A stretch of 64,000 nucleotides of DNA from Brachypodium distachyon. Lineage: Eukaryota > Streptophyta > Magnoliopsida > Poales > Poaceae. The DNA is taken from the NCBI RefSeq assembly GCF_000005505.3, contig NC_016134.3, positions 45,288,650-45,352,649 on the forward strand. The letters run 5' to 3'. The position numbers were made by a program, and so were the translations under genes. Below, piece after piece: positions 37,404-49,751 of the stretch; position 1 is the first letter of the stretch; each line of letters begins with the position of its first letter. Below the pieces are notes generated by a model, which was not told the DNA's origin, made no database searches, and was given only the letters and a program-made list of their open reading frames with translations.

Positions 37404-38800
37404 CGTCGCCGGCGGCGGCAGGGGCGGCGGAGGGAGCTTGGACTGTGTGCCCGCGAGTGAGGGGGGCCACGGCGGGAGGGGTGGGCGGCACGTGCGAGAG
37501 GAGTGAGGAGTAGGAGGAGGAGGATTTGAGCTGTCCTGTTCGAATTTCATCATTTCTCCTCCGTGAAGCTCTCCTTTTGAATTTGTGCACCACCTAGGAT
37601 CGCCCTGAATCTTAGATCTGAATCTCAATTCATCCCAAAACCTACAAAGTTTTTCAATATCTGCTAAACCGTACGTAGTCAACCCATAGATCTGCCTCAA
37701 CATTTGTGCACCGACAGATCAAACCGGGCAGTCGCCTGCTTCGACTTCACCAATATTATTAGGGATTTAGGGCAATTTGATGGCCTAATTTTGCTAATGT
37801 TCGGCAGCAACGCGTAGGAAAATATTCTCAAGTACCAAATTTCCTGCATGTTCTTAAAAAGAAAAATTCTGTGGAGACAAGCTTTGCCAACTATTTCTCA
37901 TTTACAAAAGCCCTAAGCAAAAGATTGATTTCTTCTGTTTATTTGGTTTACAAACAGGGTTTTAGTACTTGACATTCAGATAAGAAAGAAAATGTCAAAG
38001 GCAACGCGTAAATAGCAAGCGTGAATGTTTACAATTAAACCTGTGAAATATGGCACTACCGAAATGGCTGCATGCAAATTAGGTGCATTTTGGAAATTCA
38101 TTAATGAGTTATACGCTGTTACGTGATCGCTGGAATCTTTATATATACTAGCTAAGTGCACGTGTGTTGCTGCAAAATTATTATTACTATTATGTTGCTT
38201 GAATGAACTTTTGACTTATAACAACTATCTTAAAATGTACATCAATCCAAACAATTATAGTTAAAAAGTCACGATACGTATATCTACTATAGTTAAAAGG
38301 TCATGATATTAACATTCATTTCCTAGCAAGTATAGAGTATAGTCCCAATGAACTAGACAGACGACCACCAAGTGAGATATTTGTAAGCAAAGACAAACAA
38401 AAACACCTCTTCTCACAAAAAAAGACAAAAAAAACACCACAACTTTAAGTTGGAAGTCGCTCTTTCGTTTAAACGGGCATTCACTGGTTGCAGCTCGTGT
38501 TCCTCCAGGATTTTACAGGCGCAAGGACGCGCCCCTGTAGCTCCAAATTAATACTGACAATTCTGGATGTTACAACTACTACAAAGCAACGATGATGGTA
38601 GGTAGGAAAAACTGCTACAATTCAGTTGGTAGAAAATAGCCAATGCATGCAAAACCAAACTGAAGCACAACATTACGGCAAAAGGGGGGTTAGGCTTCTC
38701 CATCTCCGACATCTTGACTTGGGAAGGAGACAAGAGATATATTTGCCAGTGCTCACAGACAGCGGTCACCGGCATTACTGTTCATCTCCATGATCTTGCC
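37404..38800. other. Intergenic between SWI3C promoter and RFC4 3' end
   Basis: Holds the SWI3C 5' UTR and promoter (pyrimidine/purine-rich around 37400-37560) and the 3' UTR of RFC4. No additional gene is supported. Confidence 0.45.
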
Positions 38801-41800
38801 TCAGAAGACCAGCCCTTGTGGGATGTTGAACAGAGCACGAATAGTCTCGCTGGCCATATCTAAAAGCTGCAAATACTCATCCGCCCCATCGACCAAACAC
38901 TGCAAACCCCAAAATAGAAGGATAATGAGAAAGTGGAATGGAGGGACCAATCCTTTGGAGTAGTGATTAAATAGGTTGGAATTGTTTCAACTGTAGATGG
39001 AAACCTTTGTTTTAACTTTGATCAATATCGCAGAAATACTCATGTTGAACTTCTCAGAAACAGAAAACAAAAGCTTAATTACGTTCTATCTTATCCATCA
39101 TCTACTTCCTATGCTTGGTCTTCTATTTTCGGTGTTTTAGGCTACCCCTTTAGAAACAAGCAACTCATGAGAGCAAGGATGAAAAAAGGTTGTTCTTATA
39201 CTAAAATTTCAGTTGGCTATAGTGGAATTAGCATATAAGTAAACAAACAAACGAGACAAACCTTATCAGCTTCCCCAAGCTTTTTACATATTCTTGCCTT
39301 TTGCTCATCTGGAATATCATCCGCATTAACAATCACATCTAGAAACTGAATGAAGTACTTCAGTTAGTGGAACTTATAAGATAAAAAAAACAGATAACTA
39401 CATTATAGCAAAAGTAAATTGAGCTGACCTGTGAGAGCAGCTGGGAAACTGGATATCCATCTGCAATAATACTGCTAACTTCCTTGTTTGCCACATCGAA
39501 TTCACCAGACTTGCATGCCCCCAGTAATGACTTGACAATATCTTCAGGGATAGCCTGGTACAGGAAGGACCAACTTGATAAACAAAATTGTTTGAACTCC
39601 CAAGAGAAGGAAAAACAAAACAGTTTCTTAAACTATTTGTTCAAATGATCAACTGTTTTTGCACTAAAAGTTATCATAGCATGAAAGATTACAGCTCAAC
39701 ATTTGATCATACAATGTGCAGAACCTTACTAAATCATGGCCCAAGATCCACTTCAATAAAGTTCAAGAGAACAACATTATCAACCAAGCAGGTTTTTGTA
39801 TAGCAATATGTTACAGGAAGTAGCAAAAGTTGTAATTTGATAAGTTAGCCATTTGCAAAGAGGGAAGAAAGTGAGTGAAGATGTACCCCTGAAACACTAA
39901 TCAAGTCGGTGGAAGAAATAGAAGATCCAAATAAGCGAGCTGCACTCTGAAACAACAAAAAGTGAAATGAAGAACATAAGGCGACCATAGCATAACGCAA
40001 AGGGCTCTGAGGAAACCATCAGACCTGAAGATAAGTTATAGCACGACGCAGATCTCCTTGACAGATGGCACTTAATGTGGATAATGCCTGATATGGAAAA
40101 TACAAAAGTCACTCAATAAATCAATATAAGTCAATAGGTAATTCCCTAACACACACAAAAAATACAGGTAATTAGATTTGTGGCAACACCTGAACTGGGA
40201 ATATTTTTATGCAGATATATTTTTTGAAGTGAAAACAGTAAGGCTACCTGAGCATCAAGAGTGAGCCCTTCTTCATGGCATATATGCAAAATGCGGTTGG
40301 TCATCACATCTTCTGAAAGAGGCTTGAACCTAAACTTTGCACATCTTGATGCAAGTGGCTCTATTATCCTGTATTGCACAGTGATCATGGTTTTATAAAT
40401 CCAATAAATAATGTACCACGCAAAAATAATATATATATATATAAACAACTTAAGAAATACCTGCTGATATAATTGCAGATGAAAAAGAATCTTGTTACTT
40501 TGGAATAAGTTTCCATAGTACGCCTCAATGCATTCTGCAGCAAAGACCCACGGTATCATCAGCTCACACATACTGCATTGTTGTAACATAAGGATGAGCA
40601 CTGCATACAGTATTATACCTGGGCATCTTCTGTCATCGAATCAGCTTCATCAAGTATAATAATCTTATATGGTGGGCAGGGATAACCACTGAAGGCCATA
40701 GAGAAGACAAAGTAGTTAAGAATGCAACGGTAGATGAAAATCGAGAGGTTCCTAATTGCAAAGAGTTTACCCTTTCCGTGCAGTACCAACAGCCACAGCA
40801 GCAAAATCCTTGATCTTCGTCCTCACCACGTTAATTCCCCGCTCATCACTAGCATTAAGTTCCAAAACTCTTGACTTGTAGAGCTCTGGGCTGAGTTATC
40901 CAAAGAGGAGCAGAAAAGTAAAGTGAGTCTCCAATCATATGTACTGAGTAATCCCATACAGTCAGTGCCTTTGTGGAAACAAAACATCTTCTAATGTTAT
41001 TTCCTTATTTGGTAGTCATGATTACTTAACTTTCTTTAGTGAATCTAGTGACCACGAAATGCATAATATTGATAAAGGGGCAAAGCTAAGTGAATGGGTT
41101 GAAACACAATTTTCAACAAGAATTTCAGATCAGCCTTTTTGTGAGTTGAAAAATACTATCTGTACTATGTACTAACTGACCCTCTCCCCCCAACAGCCAT
41201 TTTCAACCCATACACATTTTTGTGTGTTCTATCACATCAATATTTTATTGTTCTAGCAATGATTGTTAAGAGTTCACTCAGCAATAAAAAGATCTGAGCT
41301 GTCAAATGCATCGTAAAGAATTCTATTCAATCAAGTAATGTGGTCACAGTAATTGGATGCTATTTACCCAAAGGTTTCAGACAATGAAAGATGCTAGTAT
41401 AACTAATTGCTTATCCTAGCAAACTAAGACCTTTAGGGCAGTATCCATAAAGTTTGAAACCTTTAACTACTTAAGTTCTTATTTCTTAACTTGAACTAGA
41501 ACTGAACATGAATCTTTCCACTCATTAAACAATGATGAAGCATTAACACATTATATCTGCTAATAAACATTGCCATGCCTATGGCACGATAAAATCCTCA
41601 TTGATGCAATAATACAGCATGCATTCTACAAATTATATGTCCTAGAGTATTTGTGCATCAATGAATCAACCATGTCCTGGAATCTAGTGGTTGCACTTTC
41701 AGGGCAATCCACCCAGTGCTGAAGATTGTGCGAACTAGACATGACTACACCCGCCAAATAACAAACATTCTAACATTTTGATGATACATCCTTATGAAAA

Positions 41801-42523
41801 TCACCCAACTTTCCACACAGAAAGGCAGCCTCATGAAATTATTCATGCACAGCAATTGTCAAAGTTGACTAACCATTCCAACGAAATGAATTTCAATCCA
41901 ACTCTACAACAGAGATTATACTTGTCCCTCCGATCCTAAAGCCGCACATCCCTCGACTTAATTATTGTGCAGTGCACCATGGCCATCTAATAGTCCCATA
42001 ATGTCGGCCATCAGCACACCATCACAGAAAATTGACAAGTATGACACGTTCCAAGATAAACGAGCAGTGCTAGTGCTAACGCAACCAAACATACGGACAA
42101 AAAAACAAGGAAAACAGGGGCCGGTAACAGAGTACTCACCCGTAGAGCTGGTAGGCGATGGCGAGCGCGGTGGTGGTCTTCCCCGTGCCAGGCGGGCCGT
42201 AGAAGAGCATGTGCGGCAGCTGCAAGGGACCAAACCGCAAATAAGAAGAAGAGCACGGATCCAATGGAGAACTTAGGGTTAGCGCTCGCGTACGTCGGCG
42301 GTCTGGAGCGTGTTGGTGAGCACCCGGACCACCTCCTCCTGGTGCGCGACGTCCTTCACCTGCCTCGGGCGGCTGCGGCCAGCAAGGAACAGGCGCTGAT
42401 TAGAGCGGGACACGAGGGTTTCTCCGCGAACCGTGCAGGAAATGGGGGAGAGAAGGAGGGTGGGGGTGACGGCGCTTACTATTTCTCCACCCATGGCTGC
42501 GACGACGGGATGAGCGGCGCCAT
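38801..42523 (-). CDS. RFC4: Replication factor C subunit 4 (339 aa)
   Basis: Twelve exons, leftward: 42523-42480, 42372-42294, 42219-42140, 40890-40771, 40688-40619, 40534-40461, 40368-40248, 40087-40025, 39946-39887, 39554-39429, 39345-39262, 38899-38801; 340 codons in phase. It is a small AAA+ subunit of the RFC clamp loader that opens PCNA at primer-template junctions in the nucleus. Walker A is GPPGTGKTT (49-57). Walker B is [10 protein letters not shown] with DEAD at 121-124. Sensor 1 is [10 protein letters not shown] and the arginine-finger motif is [11 protein letters not shown] (161-169). The C-terminal collar domain ends [13 protein letters not shown]. Length equals Arabidopsis RFC4 (339). 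Its exons 1-2 and upstream DNA were duplicated at 47.8 kb. Confidence 0.95.
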
Positions 42524-43787
42524 CTCCTCCTCCGATGCCGACGCCGGTGTAGGGAGACGGGGGCGATTGGCGGGCGGGGCGGGGCGGGGCGGCGCCTTGG
42601 TTTCGCGCGCTCTGTTTTTTGGGGGAGGTTTAGGTGTGGGAGCTGGGAGGCGCGATGGGGTTCCTCTTCCTCTCTCGTTTCGTCTCGATCCAGGGTTTTA
42701 GATCTTAGAAGAGTTTTGCCGTTCGTTCAATCCAAATCCAATCACCAACGTTCGTTGCGCAAACGTGCGGTCCAGATCTTCGTGTTAAGCGAAGCAAAAT
42801 GAAAACAGATTCTCTGGAGTAAAACCTGTTAAGACAAAATGAATAATTTGGATACACAACCATGCAAGCAGCTACTCCCTCCGATTCGTGACATGTGTCG
42901 CTGATTTAGCACAACTTTGCCTGATGTGGCCGGGATTAGGTAGTTGTGTACACAAGCACCTGGTTGTATATATATAGTTGTATATACACAACGATGGTAG
43001 AGTCTCTATTTGAATCTTCATGTCACATATAATCCACGATAAATAACATGCAGAGCGTGTATTCATATTGAATCGGTTTGTTAGTGTCAAATGTAAGGGT
43101 GTACAATGACAAGAAGGTCGGCTAGTCCGAATTTTCTCCTCTCTTCTACTCCCTCCGTTCCATATTAACTGACTTAAATTTGTCCAAATATTAATGTATT
43201 TATACACAAAGAACGTCTAAATACATGTAATATTTCGTCACTTAATGTATCGATCATCATGGACAAAGTTCTTTTTCTTAAGAAAACTTTGTTTCTAGCC
43301 TCAATCTCATGGACAAAGTCTAATCCATCCTCAATCTTCTCATCCCTATAGTTCACATCCTATTTTTTTATTAGTGTCGGTTAGTTTTGACCCACGATCC
43401 TTTAAATCACCTTTGGCGGTCTGGATTTGGCTGATGTTTGCTGACTAAGCATTGTAGGGAGTTTCTCGTCAGGATTTTCTCATCTCTCCCAACGCAATTC
43501 AATTTGCCACAAGTAATTCGATCAGCCATGTTCCATTGGCTTACCGGAACACTTCGGCTTTCTCAATCAATCGAGCCACGCCCCCCCACACCCGCGCTAA
43601 CGCCCCGAAGCCGCGCTCGCCGATGAGGTCACGGAGAACATGGTGAGCATCTACTTGTCCCAAATGGAGCCTATGGAGATCACCGTGTGCGTCGTACACA
43701 TTGCCCGCTTGCACTGCGGAGGTCACCCTCTTCCTAGTTGTACCCAAACTAATCATAATCTTATTCTGGAAGAAAAAAAAGAGAGTA
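42524..43787. other. RFC4 upstream region and gene-free DNA in arm 1
   Basis: RFC4 promoter, then AT-rich DNA with two one-ended Stowaway remnants (CTCCCTCCGATTCGTGACAT at about 42874 and CTCCCTCCGTTCCATATTAA at 43149) and an AT-rich palindromic stretch near 42963-42990. No gene is called. Confidence 0.45.
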
Positions 43788-46520
43788 GATATCTAAAAGT
43801 TATGAAGTAATTGATGAATGTAGCGCACAATAAGTTCCCATAACTTTACGTGGTACAACATATATATGAACGTAACCTGGTGGACGCTTTTAAGAGCATA
43901 TATACACTGACCTTGACATGTTGTGTGTGCATATATACACACACAACCCGCTCCACATTGCCATCCAACTATCCAAGAGCTCTCTTCTACATTTGTAAAC
44001 ACTCTCTTCTGCTGCTTTAAAATTAACAGGCCATGACCGGATGGAGAGAGACAGGAAAGCCATGGTTCAGGGACAATAAGAGAAGAACGGAAAACGAATA
44101 CTAGGAGAAAAGAATTAGGAACAGTAGACGTCGGGAACAAGAGGATCGGTGCTCAGTGGACCTGGCAGATTCCGGTCTTCTCATTCAGCACCAAAGGACT
44201 GGACTTACCTGCTCCCCTCCTTCTGCTTGCATCCGCGCTCTCGTTTTTTCAACCATAGTGGCTCCTTCATGGCCGACCTCCATCTTCTTCTACTCTCGTA
44301 TCCGTCTCCTCCCCTTCTTGGCGCGGCTGGAGTGGACAACAAATTGACTTGCTACAAATTGATCCATAGCACCAACAAATCTTCTCAGGATTCGTGGCTA
44401 TCCACGGCACAATTGCTTGTCAAGCTTGCCATTGTCCGAGCGTAGTTTACTAAGAACTGTGAGCATACTGCCGGACGGAAGGAAGATGAGACGGCCGGGT
44501 ATCCTGCTTTTTTTTTTGCTTGTTGAACATGTCTTGCAAAGCCGCGACGAATTCTTCATTGACATCCTTTACCCACGGTATAAACAGTACCATGCGTCAT
44601 TATAAATCTTTACTCCAATAAATAAGTAAGTAGGTGGCTGTAGAATGGTTCATTTTCATTTGCACTGAGGTCATACCCATCGTTCTGATTTGCTACTAAG
44701 AACTGAAATAGAAATCGCTCAGCAATCATTTGCATTTTGTTTGTTGCAAAAACACTCTGATCTATTATGAATTCACGGATACGTCAAGCGCAGTACCTCG
44801 ATAAAAACATAGATTTCTCTTGTAAACCTGTATAGTATTATTTTATTTTTTCAGTCCACAAAGACATGTTTTCCTTAGCTGGAGAAACGGCCATGACCCA
44901 TGTTACTTTTATAGCTATAAAAATATTACTCCATCTGATTCGTAATAAGTGTCTCCGATTTTATACTAGTTTAGCACAAAATTGTATTAAGTTTGAGACA
45001 CTTATTATGAGTCGGAGATAGTATTAAGCAATATTTTCGTCAATGACTTTTTCACTTATTTGACGTAACAAATACCGTCTACATGTTTCGTTATCAAATA
45101 CTCTTGCTTGTGACGGTGGGGAACGAACTATATGTCCTATAATTGATGACAGGTAGGCGTCTAAAAGTTATGAAAATGTACAGTACTAAGTAATTGATGA
45201 ATGTACTGTATAATAAATTTCCATAACTCTATGTAGTACATCGTATATATTATCATAACTTGGTAGAACTTCATGGTACACAGTACCAAGATAAAAACAA
45301 GAGCATGCGCTTTTAAGAACATATACTGTCGATGTACTATTTTTTAGGATACATATACAAACTGCTCCACATTGTCACCCAAGAGTGTATATAGGTGGCA
45401 TCAAAATCTCTCTTCTACGTTGCAAACACTCCTGCTGCTATGAAATTAACAGGCTATGACCGCATAGAGAGAGAGAGAGGCACCATGGTCTAGGGAGATA
45501 ACGAGAGGAACAGAAAAATAATATGGAAAATACATTAGGATTTAGGGAATAGTAGACAGCGGGAACAACAGGATCGGTGCTCAGTGGAGCCAGTAGCTTC
45601 CGTTCTTCTCCTTCAGCACAAGAAATCCTGGTCCAACGGGGTTTCCACTATGAACTGACCGGGCCACAATTCTGATTAGTTCTTTGGTGAAAACAAGATC
45701 ACCAGGCGATTAAAAAAAGAACGACTACAAAGTAGGTAGTAGTTGGAGGTTTTGGTGTTTGTTGACAGGCTAATTGTGAAGCCGAAGCAAATTGTTCATT
45801 GAGGTCGTTTATCCATGGCATAAACAGATCCATTGCGTTATTACAAATCTTTACACGCGTAAATAAGCAAGCTAGTGGTCGTACAATATAGCAGAAGATA
45901 GTTGCTCACTTAATTAAATGGGAAATCGGGAGAACAATCGTAATAATCGTCCATGGTGCAAACCACACTGGTCACACGCACTCCCTCCACACTGCCAAAA
46001 AAAATGGTCGTCAATGTTGAACGCAAAAGTCATTGTCACACAAACACTTTTCTTGACCTGTCAACTCCGACTTCCCCAATCGACGACCAAGAACTGGGTC
46101 TTTACCCCTGCAGGCATGCAAGCTCCCACCGGCATTGGCAAACAGTCGGCCACCCACGCTAGTGACCAAGCAGCACCGATCTAACGACGAGTGTCAAAGG
46201 GACAATATGCAAGGCTCGTACCAAATAAGAACCCCCAAGATCGGATCACCCATCACCAAGTCATCGTCATAACATATCACTCCTCTAAGCTAGCGACTCC
46301 GACTAAGATTTAATTGAGGTTAAATTGGTTACCAAACATTTGCATTATTTTCCGTTCTTGCAAAAAAAAAATCTGATATGAGTTCACGGGGTACTTCGAG
46401 CAGTATCTCAAGACAAAAATTTGTCAGGGAACATGTATATTATTTTATTTTTCAGTCCAGAATGACTCATGCTTTCCTTAATTTGCTGGTATACGCAAAA
46501 TTGTTAATTTCTTTGATTGG
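43788..46520. repeat. Nested tandem repeat inside arm 1 (two units of about 1.35 kb)
   Basis: Unit I (about 43788-44950) and unit II (about 45150-46520) share ordered blocks: AAGTTATGAAGTAATTGATG or close variants, TCTCTTCTAC, AAATTAACAGGC(C/T)ATGACCG, GAACAA(G/C)AGGATCGGTGCTCAGTGGA, and TTATTTTATTTTT(C)CAGTCCA. No open frame survives across a unit. The best-conserved part is the block ending GAGGATCGGTGCTCAGTGGA. Confidence 0.6.
44929..45021. mobile_element. Stowaway MITE in arm 1
   Basis: A 93-bp TA-flanked element from CTCCATCTGATTCGTAATAAG to CTTATTATGAGTCGGAGATAG. A related element is at 52079 in arm 2. Confidence 0.75.
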
Positions 46521-47827
46521 AGAACGACCATGGTCCATGTTAGCACGATACATGTACGTTGCTACCAACTAAAGAAAAGACGTTACATATCTAGAGAGAT
46601 TGTTGTGCTGTCATCTATTATTTTAGACTATACTATATAAATCATCACGTTCGTGCATATAAGCTAAATAATCTTCATTGCCGGCCTCAGATTTAAAGAT
46701 AGGAAATAAAAATAAATGATGAACAAGATATTTGGATAGAATCACACAGGCGTATAACCATGTCCTGATTGTCTCCTAAGAAGAGAAACCAATGAAAGTT
46801 TAAGCGAGATAGAATGAAAAATTGCTTCGTAAAAACTGCAACGAATTAAGAAAAATATTAATCTCAACTACAAGTCTACAACACATGTCATGTGATCTCT
46901 TTTGTCCACAAACTTTTTTTGAAAAACACGGTACAAACGCAGACGCTCACAACACACGCGCACACAAAACAGAAGCTCAAACAAGGCCACCATGATGCGA
47001 GCACGGGTTGTTCCAAGGACAAGCATTTGATTGCTTGATCAGTGACAAATTAAGCGTACCCACGAAAATAATCCTGGTTATGAAACAAGAGAAAAAGATA
47101 CTATATTCAGGTGTGCAAGCTAAATTATGTTAATCTCAAAAGATAAAACACCATAAAAACCTATCGCGTGCGCCACGCAAAACGAGTTGAGCACCTGACT
47201 AATTGTGCATTATTCTTCATATGGTCATCCTGTAGTAGAAACCCGCGTTGACAATCTAGATTTTCCCGAGATGCTTGCTAGCATGTATTTTCGAGGTCTA
47301 CCTCTTATTCCCGACGCTTCCTATCCCTAGAGCATTTTTCATGTCTAATTTTATTCTTCTCTGGTCTCTCCAGACAATGACCGATTAATTTGATAGTAGC
47401 AAAAATAAGGTTGCTTCTGCTATATATAGCAGAGTTTGTACCTGCCTATTTATACTTTGGTTGGTGAAGACAAATCATGTAGCTGATATATCCGTGCCAA
47501 TCTTCCGATGTAAGTCACCTGACTTTGTTTGTTGTGGTATCCACATGTTAGACACACAAAGTCAGATGATCCAAATGCCACGTATGTTTATGCATATGCA
47601 GGAAAATTGGTGGTGGCAATGCCAACCCATCGGCGGTTTACATCTTGAGATCCATGCCAAAATTCTTGTGTGGGCATCATTTGCAGTTCTAAGTTAATTC
47701 TTGGTTCATGATTCAAGATACGCATTGGCATGCCATTCGAAAATGTACAAGCAACATAACAATTAAAGCGTGAGCTCAGTTCGTTCCACTTTCCTAAGGT
47801 GAATTAGGCGAGAGAGCGCTCACGTAC

Positions 47828-48009
47828 GTTGGCGGTCTGGAGTGTGTTGGTGAGCACCCGGACCACCTCCTCCTGGTGCGCGACGTCCTTCACCTTCCTC
47901 GGGCGGCTGCGGCCAGCCAGGAACATGCGCTGATTAGAGCAGGACACGAGGGTTTCTCCGCTTACTATTTCTCCACCCATGGCTGCAATGACGGGATGAG
48001 CGGTGCCAT
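47828..48009 (-). pseudogene. RFC4: RFC4 pseudogene fragment (exons 1-2)
   Basis: Exon 1 copy 48009-47966 encodes MAPLIPSLQPWVEK (Ser to Leu against the parent). It keeps its donor (TA|GTAAGC). Exon 2 copy 47906-47828 keeps acceptor GCAG and the frame, with Gln to Lys near its start (RPRK) and final Asp to Asn. Its donor (GTACGT) is also intact. Intron 1 has shrunk from 107 to 59 bases. No exon 3 (Walker A) follows, so no clamp-loader ATPase can be made. The fragment would read about 41 codons before running into intron-like sequence. Confidence 0.85.
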
Positions 48010-49218
48010 CTCTGATGCCGCGGCGGTGTAGGGAGACGGGCGATTGGCGGCGGGGCGGGGCGTGCTCTGTTTTTTGGGGGGGAGTAGGTGCGGGAGGGAG
48101 GCGATGGGTTCCTTTCCCCCCTTCGTTTCATCTAGTTTTGTCTCAATCCAGGGTTTAGCTGCCATAGCAGAGTTTTGCCATTCGTTCAATCCAAATCCAA
48201 TCACGCACGTTCGTTGCGCAAACATGCGGTCCAGATCGTCATGTTAAAGGAAGCAAGATGAAAACAGATTATGTGGGCTAAAAACTGTTAAGAAGCAAAA
48301 TTATTTGCATACACAACCATGCAAGCAGCTAGCTGTGTTGGCATTGCATGTTGAGACCACGGTAATTACGTGCGGAAGATATATAGAGTCCCTACATACA
48401 TTTAAGCTTGCTTGATTTCAAATGTCTAGCTTATTTACAGTTGCCACGGTCACAACCGGATAGATCGTCAATCAATGAAAAGATTTTTTTTCCCAGCCAT
48501 GGACAAAAGTCTGAGTCAAACCTGATCTCTGAAATTCAGACCCTAGTTTTATCAGTGCCGGTTAATTATGACCCGTAATCTACGAAATCGCGTTTGGCGG
48601 TCTCGGTTTGGCTGATGTGACCGGGATTGTTGATTAAGCGAGAGAAGCAAGTTCTAGGGCAGGATTTTCTCATCTCTCCCTCATTCTCGATCATGGAATG
48701 CAATTTAATTTACCACAAGTTATTTGATCAGCCATGTTCCATTGGCTTATCAGCACACGTCGGCTTTACCAATCAAGCCACACCCCCACCAACGCCCTAA
48801 TTTTGCACTCGCCGATGAGGTGCACGGGCGGCACGAGGGCACAGTGACATACATGGCAGAGCACGGTCAACGTTTTTTTTCTTGTTTATATGGAGGTCAC
48901 TCCGTGAGTCATGCACGGAGCGCTGGCACCATGGAGGTCACCCTCCTCCTAGTCGTACAAAAAACAATTACTCTGGGTATACAAAAAAAAATTGGTAGGC
49001 ACCTAAGACTTGTGGTTTTTTATGAAGTAATTGATGAATGGAATGTACATTTATTTTTCAGAACTTTACATGGTACAACATATATACGATCATAACTTTG
49101 TGGAACTTCAAAGTAACTCAATAATAAGATAAAATTGTAGTTGTGCTATTAAGAGCATACAATGTCTGCGTACCTTGACATGTCGTCGTGCGTGGATATA
49201 CAAACTACTCCATATTGC

Positions 49219-49751
49219 CTGATCTGGGGTCTCGGCCTTTGACGATGACAACATGTTTGTTTGCTTTCGTCACAGGCGGAGACTCTGTCAGGAACAGGTG
49301 CTACGCACGACGACTCAGGCTGAGTCATGCCTGTTGTTGCTGGCATGAAGGCGGTGATGTGATGATGGTTCAGGCAATTTGACGACAAGTCTGCGCACTC
49401 TGGTGGAAACACTTGATCCCGGATCAGGCAATGTCAACACGCCTCTACGTCGTGGCCTTGTTGAAGGTGGTGGCTCGAAGCTTGGCTTTGAAGATGAAAA
49501 TCCCGAGTTCGACATTAGGCTGGACTCGTCATCATCGGCGCACGTGTGTTGTTCCTTTTTGAAGGCTTTGCCAAGGAGTTGTGTTTCTTTTCGTTTTTTT
49601 ATGGGTTAGTGGTAGGTTGGTGGAGTTATGTTTTTCTTTTGGGTCGACTTTGTTCGGCAATGCTGCCTGGCTTTGCTTGGCTTTAATAATATATGGCTGC
49701 GTGCATCAGTCGATGCAGAAGCCGGGGTTATCCTCCTTTTAAAAAAAAAAC
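49219..49751 (+). mobile_element. 5'-truncated LINE or retroposon fragment with poly-A
   Basis: The plus-strand end reads TGGCTTTAATAATATATGGC, TGCGTGCATCAGTCGATGCAG, then AGCCGGGGTTATCCTCCTTT followed by an A run at 49741-49750. This is the standard 3' tail of grass LINE-type elements. Sequence at the same place in arm 1 lacks it. The 5' boundary (about 49219) is inferred from where similarity to arm 1 stops. Confidence 0.7.

Larger units (their letters stand above)
42270..47480. repeat. Tandem segmental duplication, arm 1 (contains RFC4 5' end)
   Basis: This arm starts inside RFC4 intron 2 and runs through exons 2 and 1 and the upstream DNA to about 47480. Landmarks recur in the same order in arm 2. 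Examples, arm 1 then arm 2: CACCCGGACCACCTCCTCCT at 42319 and 47855; CCATTCGTTCAATCCAAATCC or its near match at 42720 and 48179; CCATGTTCCATTGGCTTA at 43527 and 48733; TTGGTTGGTGAAGA at 47458 and 53203. Outer boundaries are approximate to within about 50 bases. Confidence 0.75.

Noticed and set aside
41928..42010. Possible Stowaway MITE in the RFC4 intron
   Set aside because: Only a single CCCTCCGATCCTAAAG end is visible; no inverted partner or target site.
43438..43760. Possible short secreted-peptide gene
   Set aside because: Opposite-strand frames break between the two duplication arms, and no signal peptide or cysteine pattern is seen.
44149..44445. 98-codon ORF in nested repeat unit I
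   Set aside because: The frame is not preserved in the other three units, so it is unlikely to be coding.
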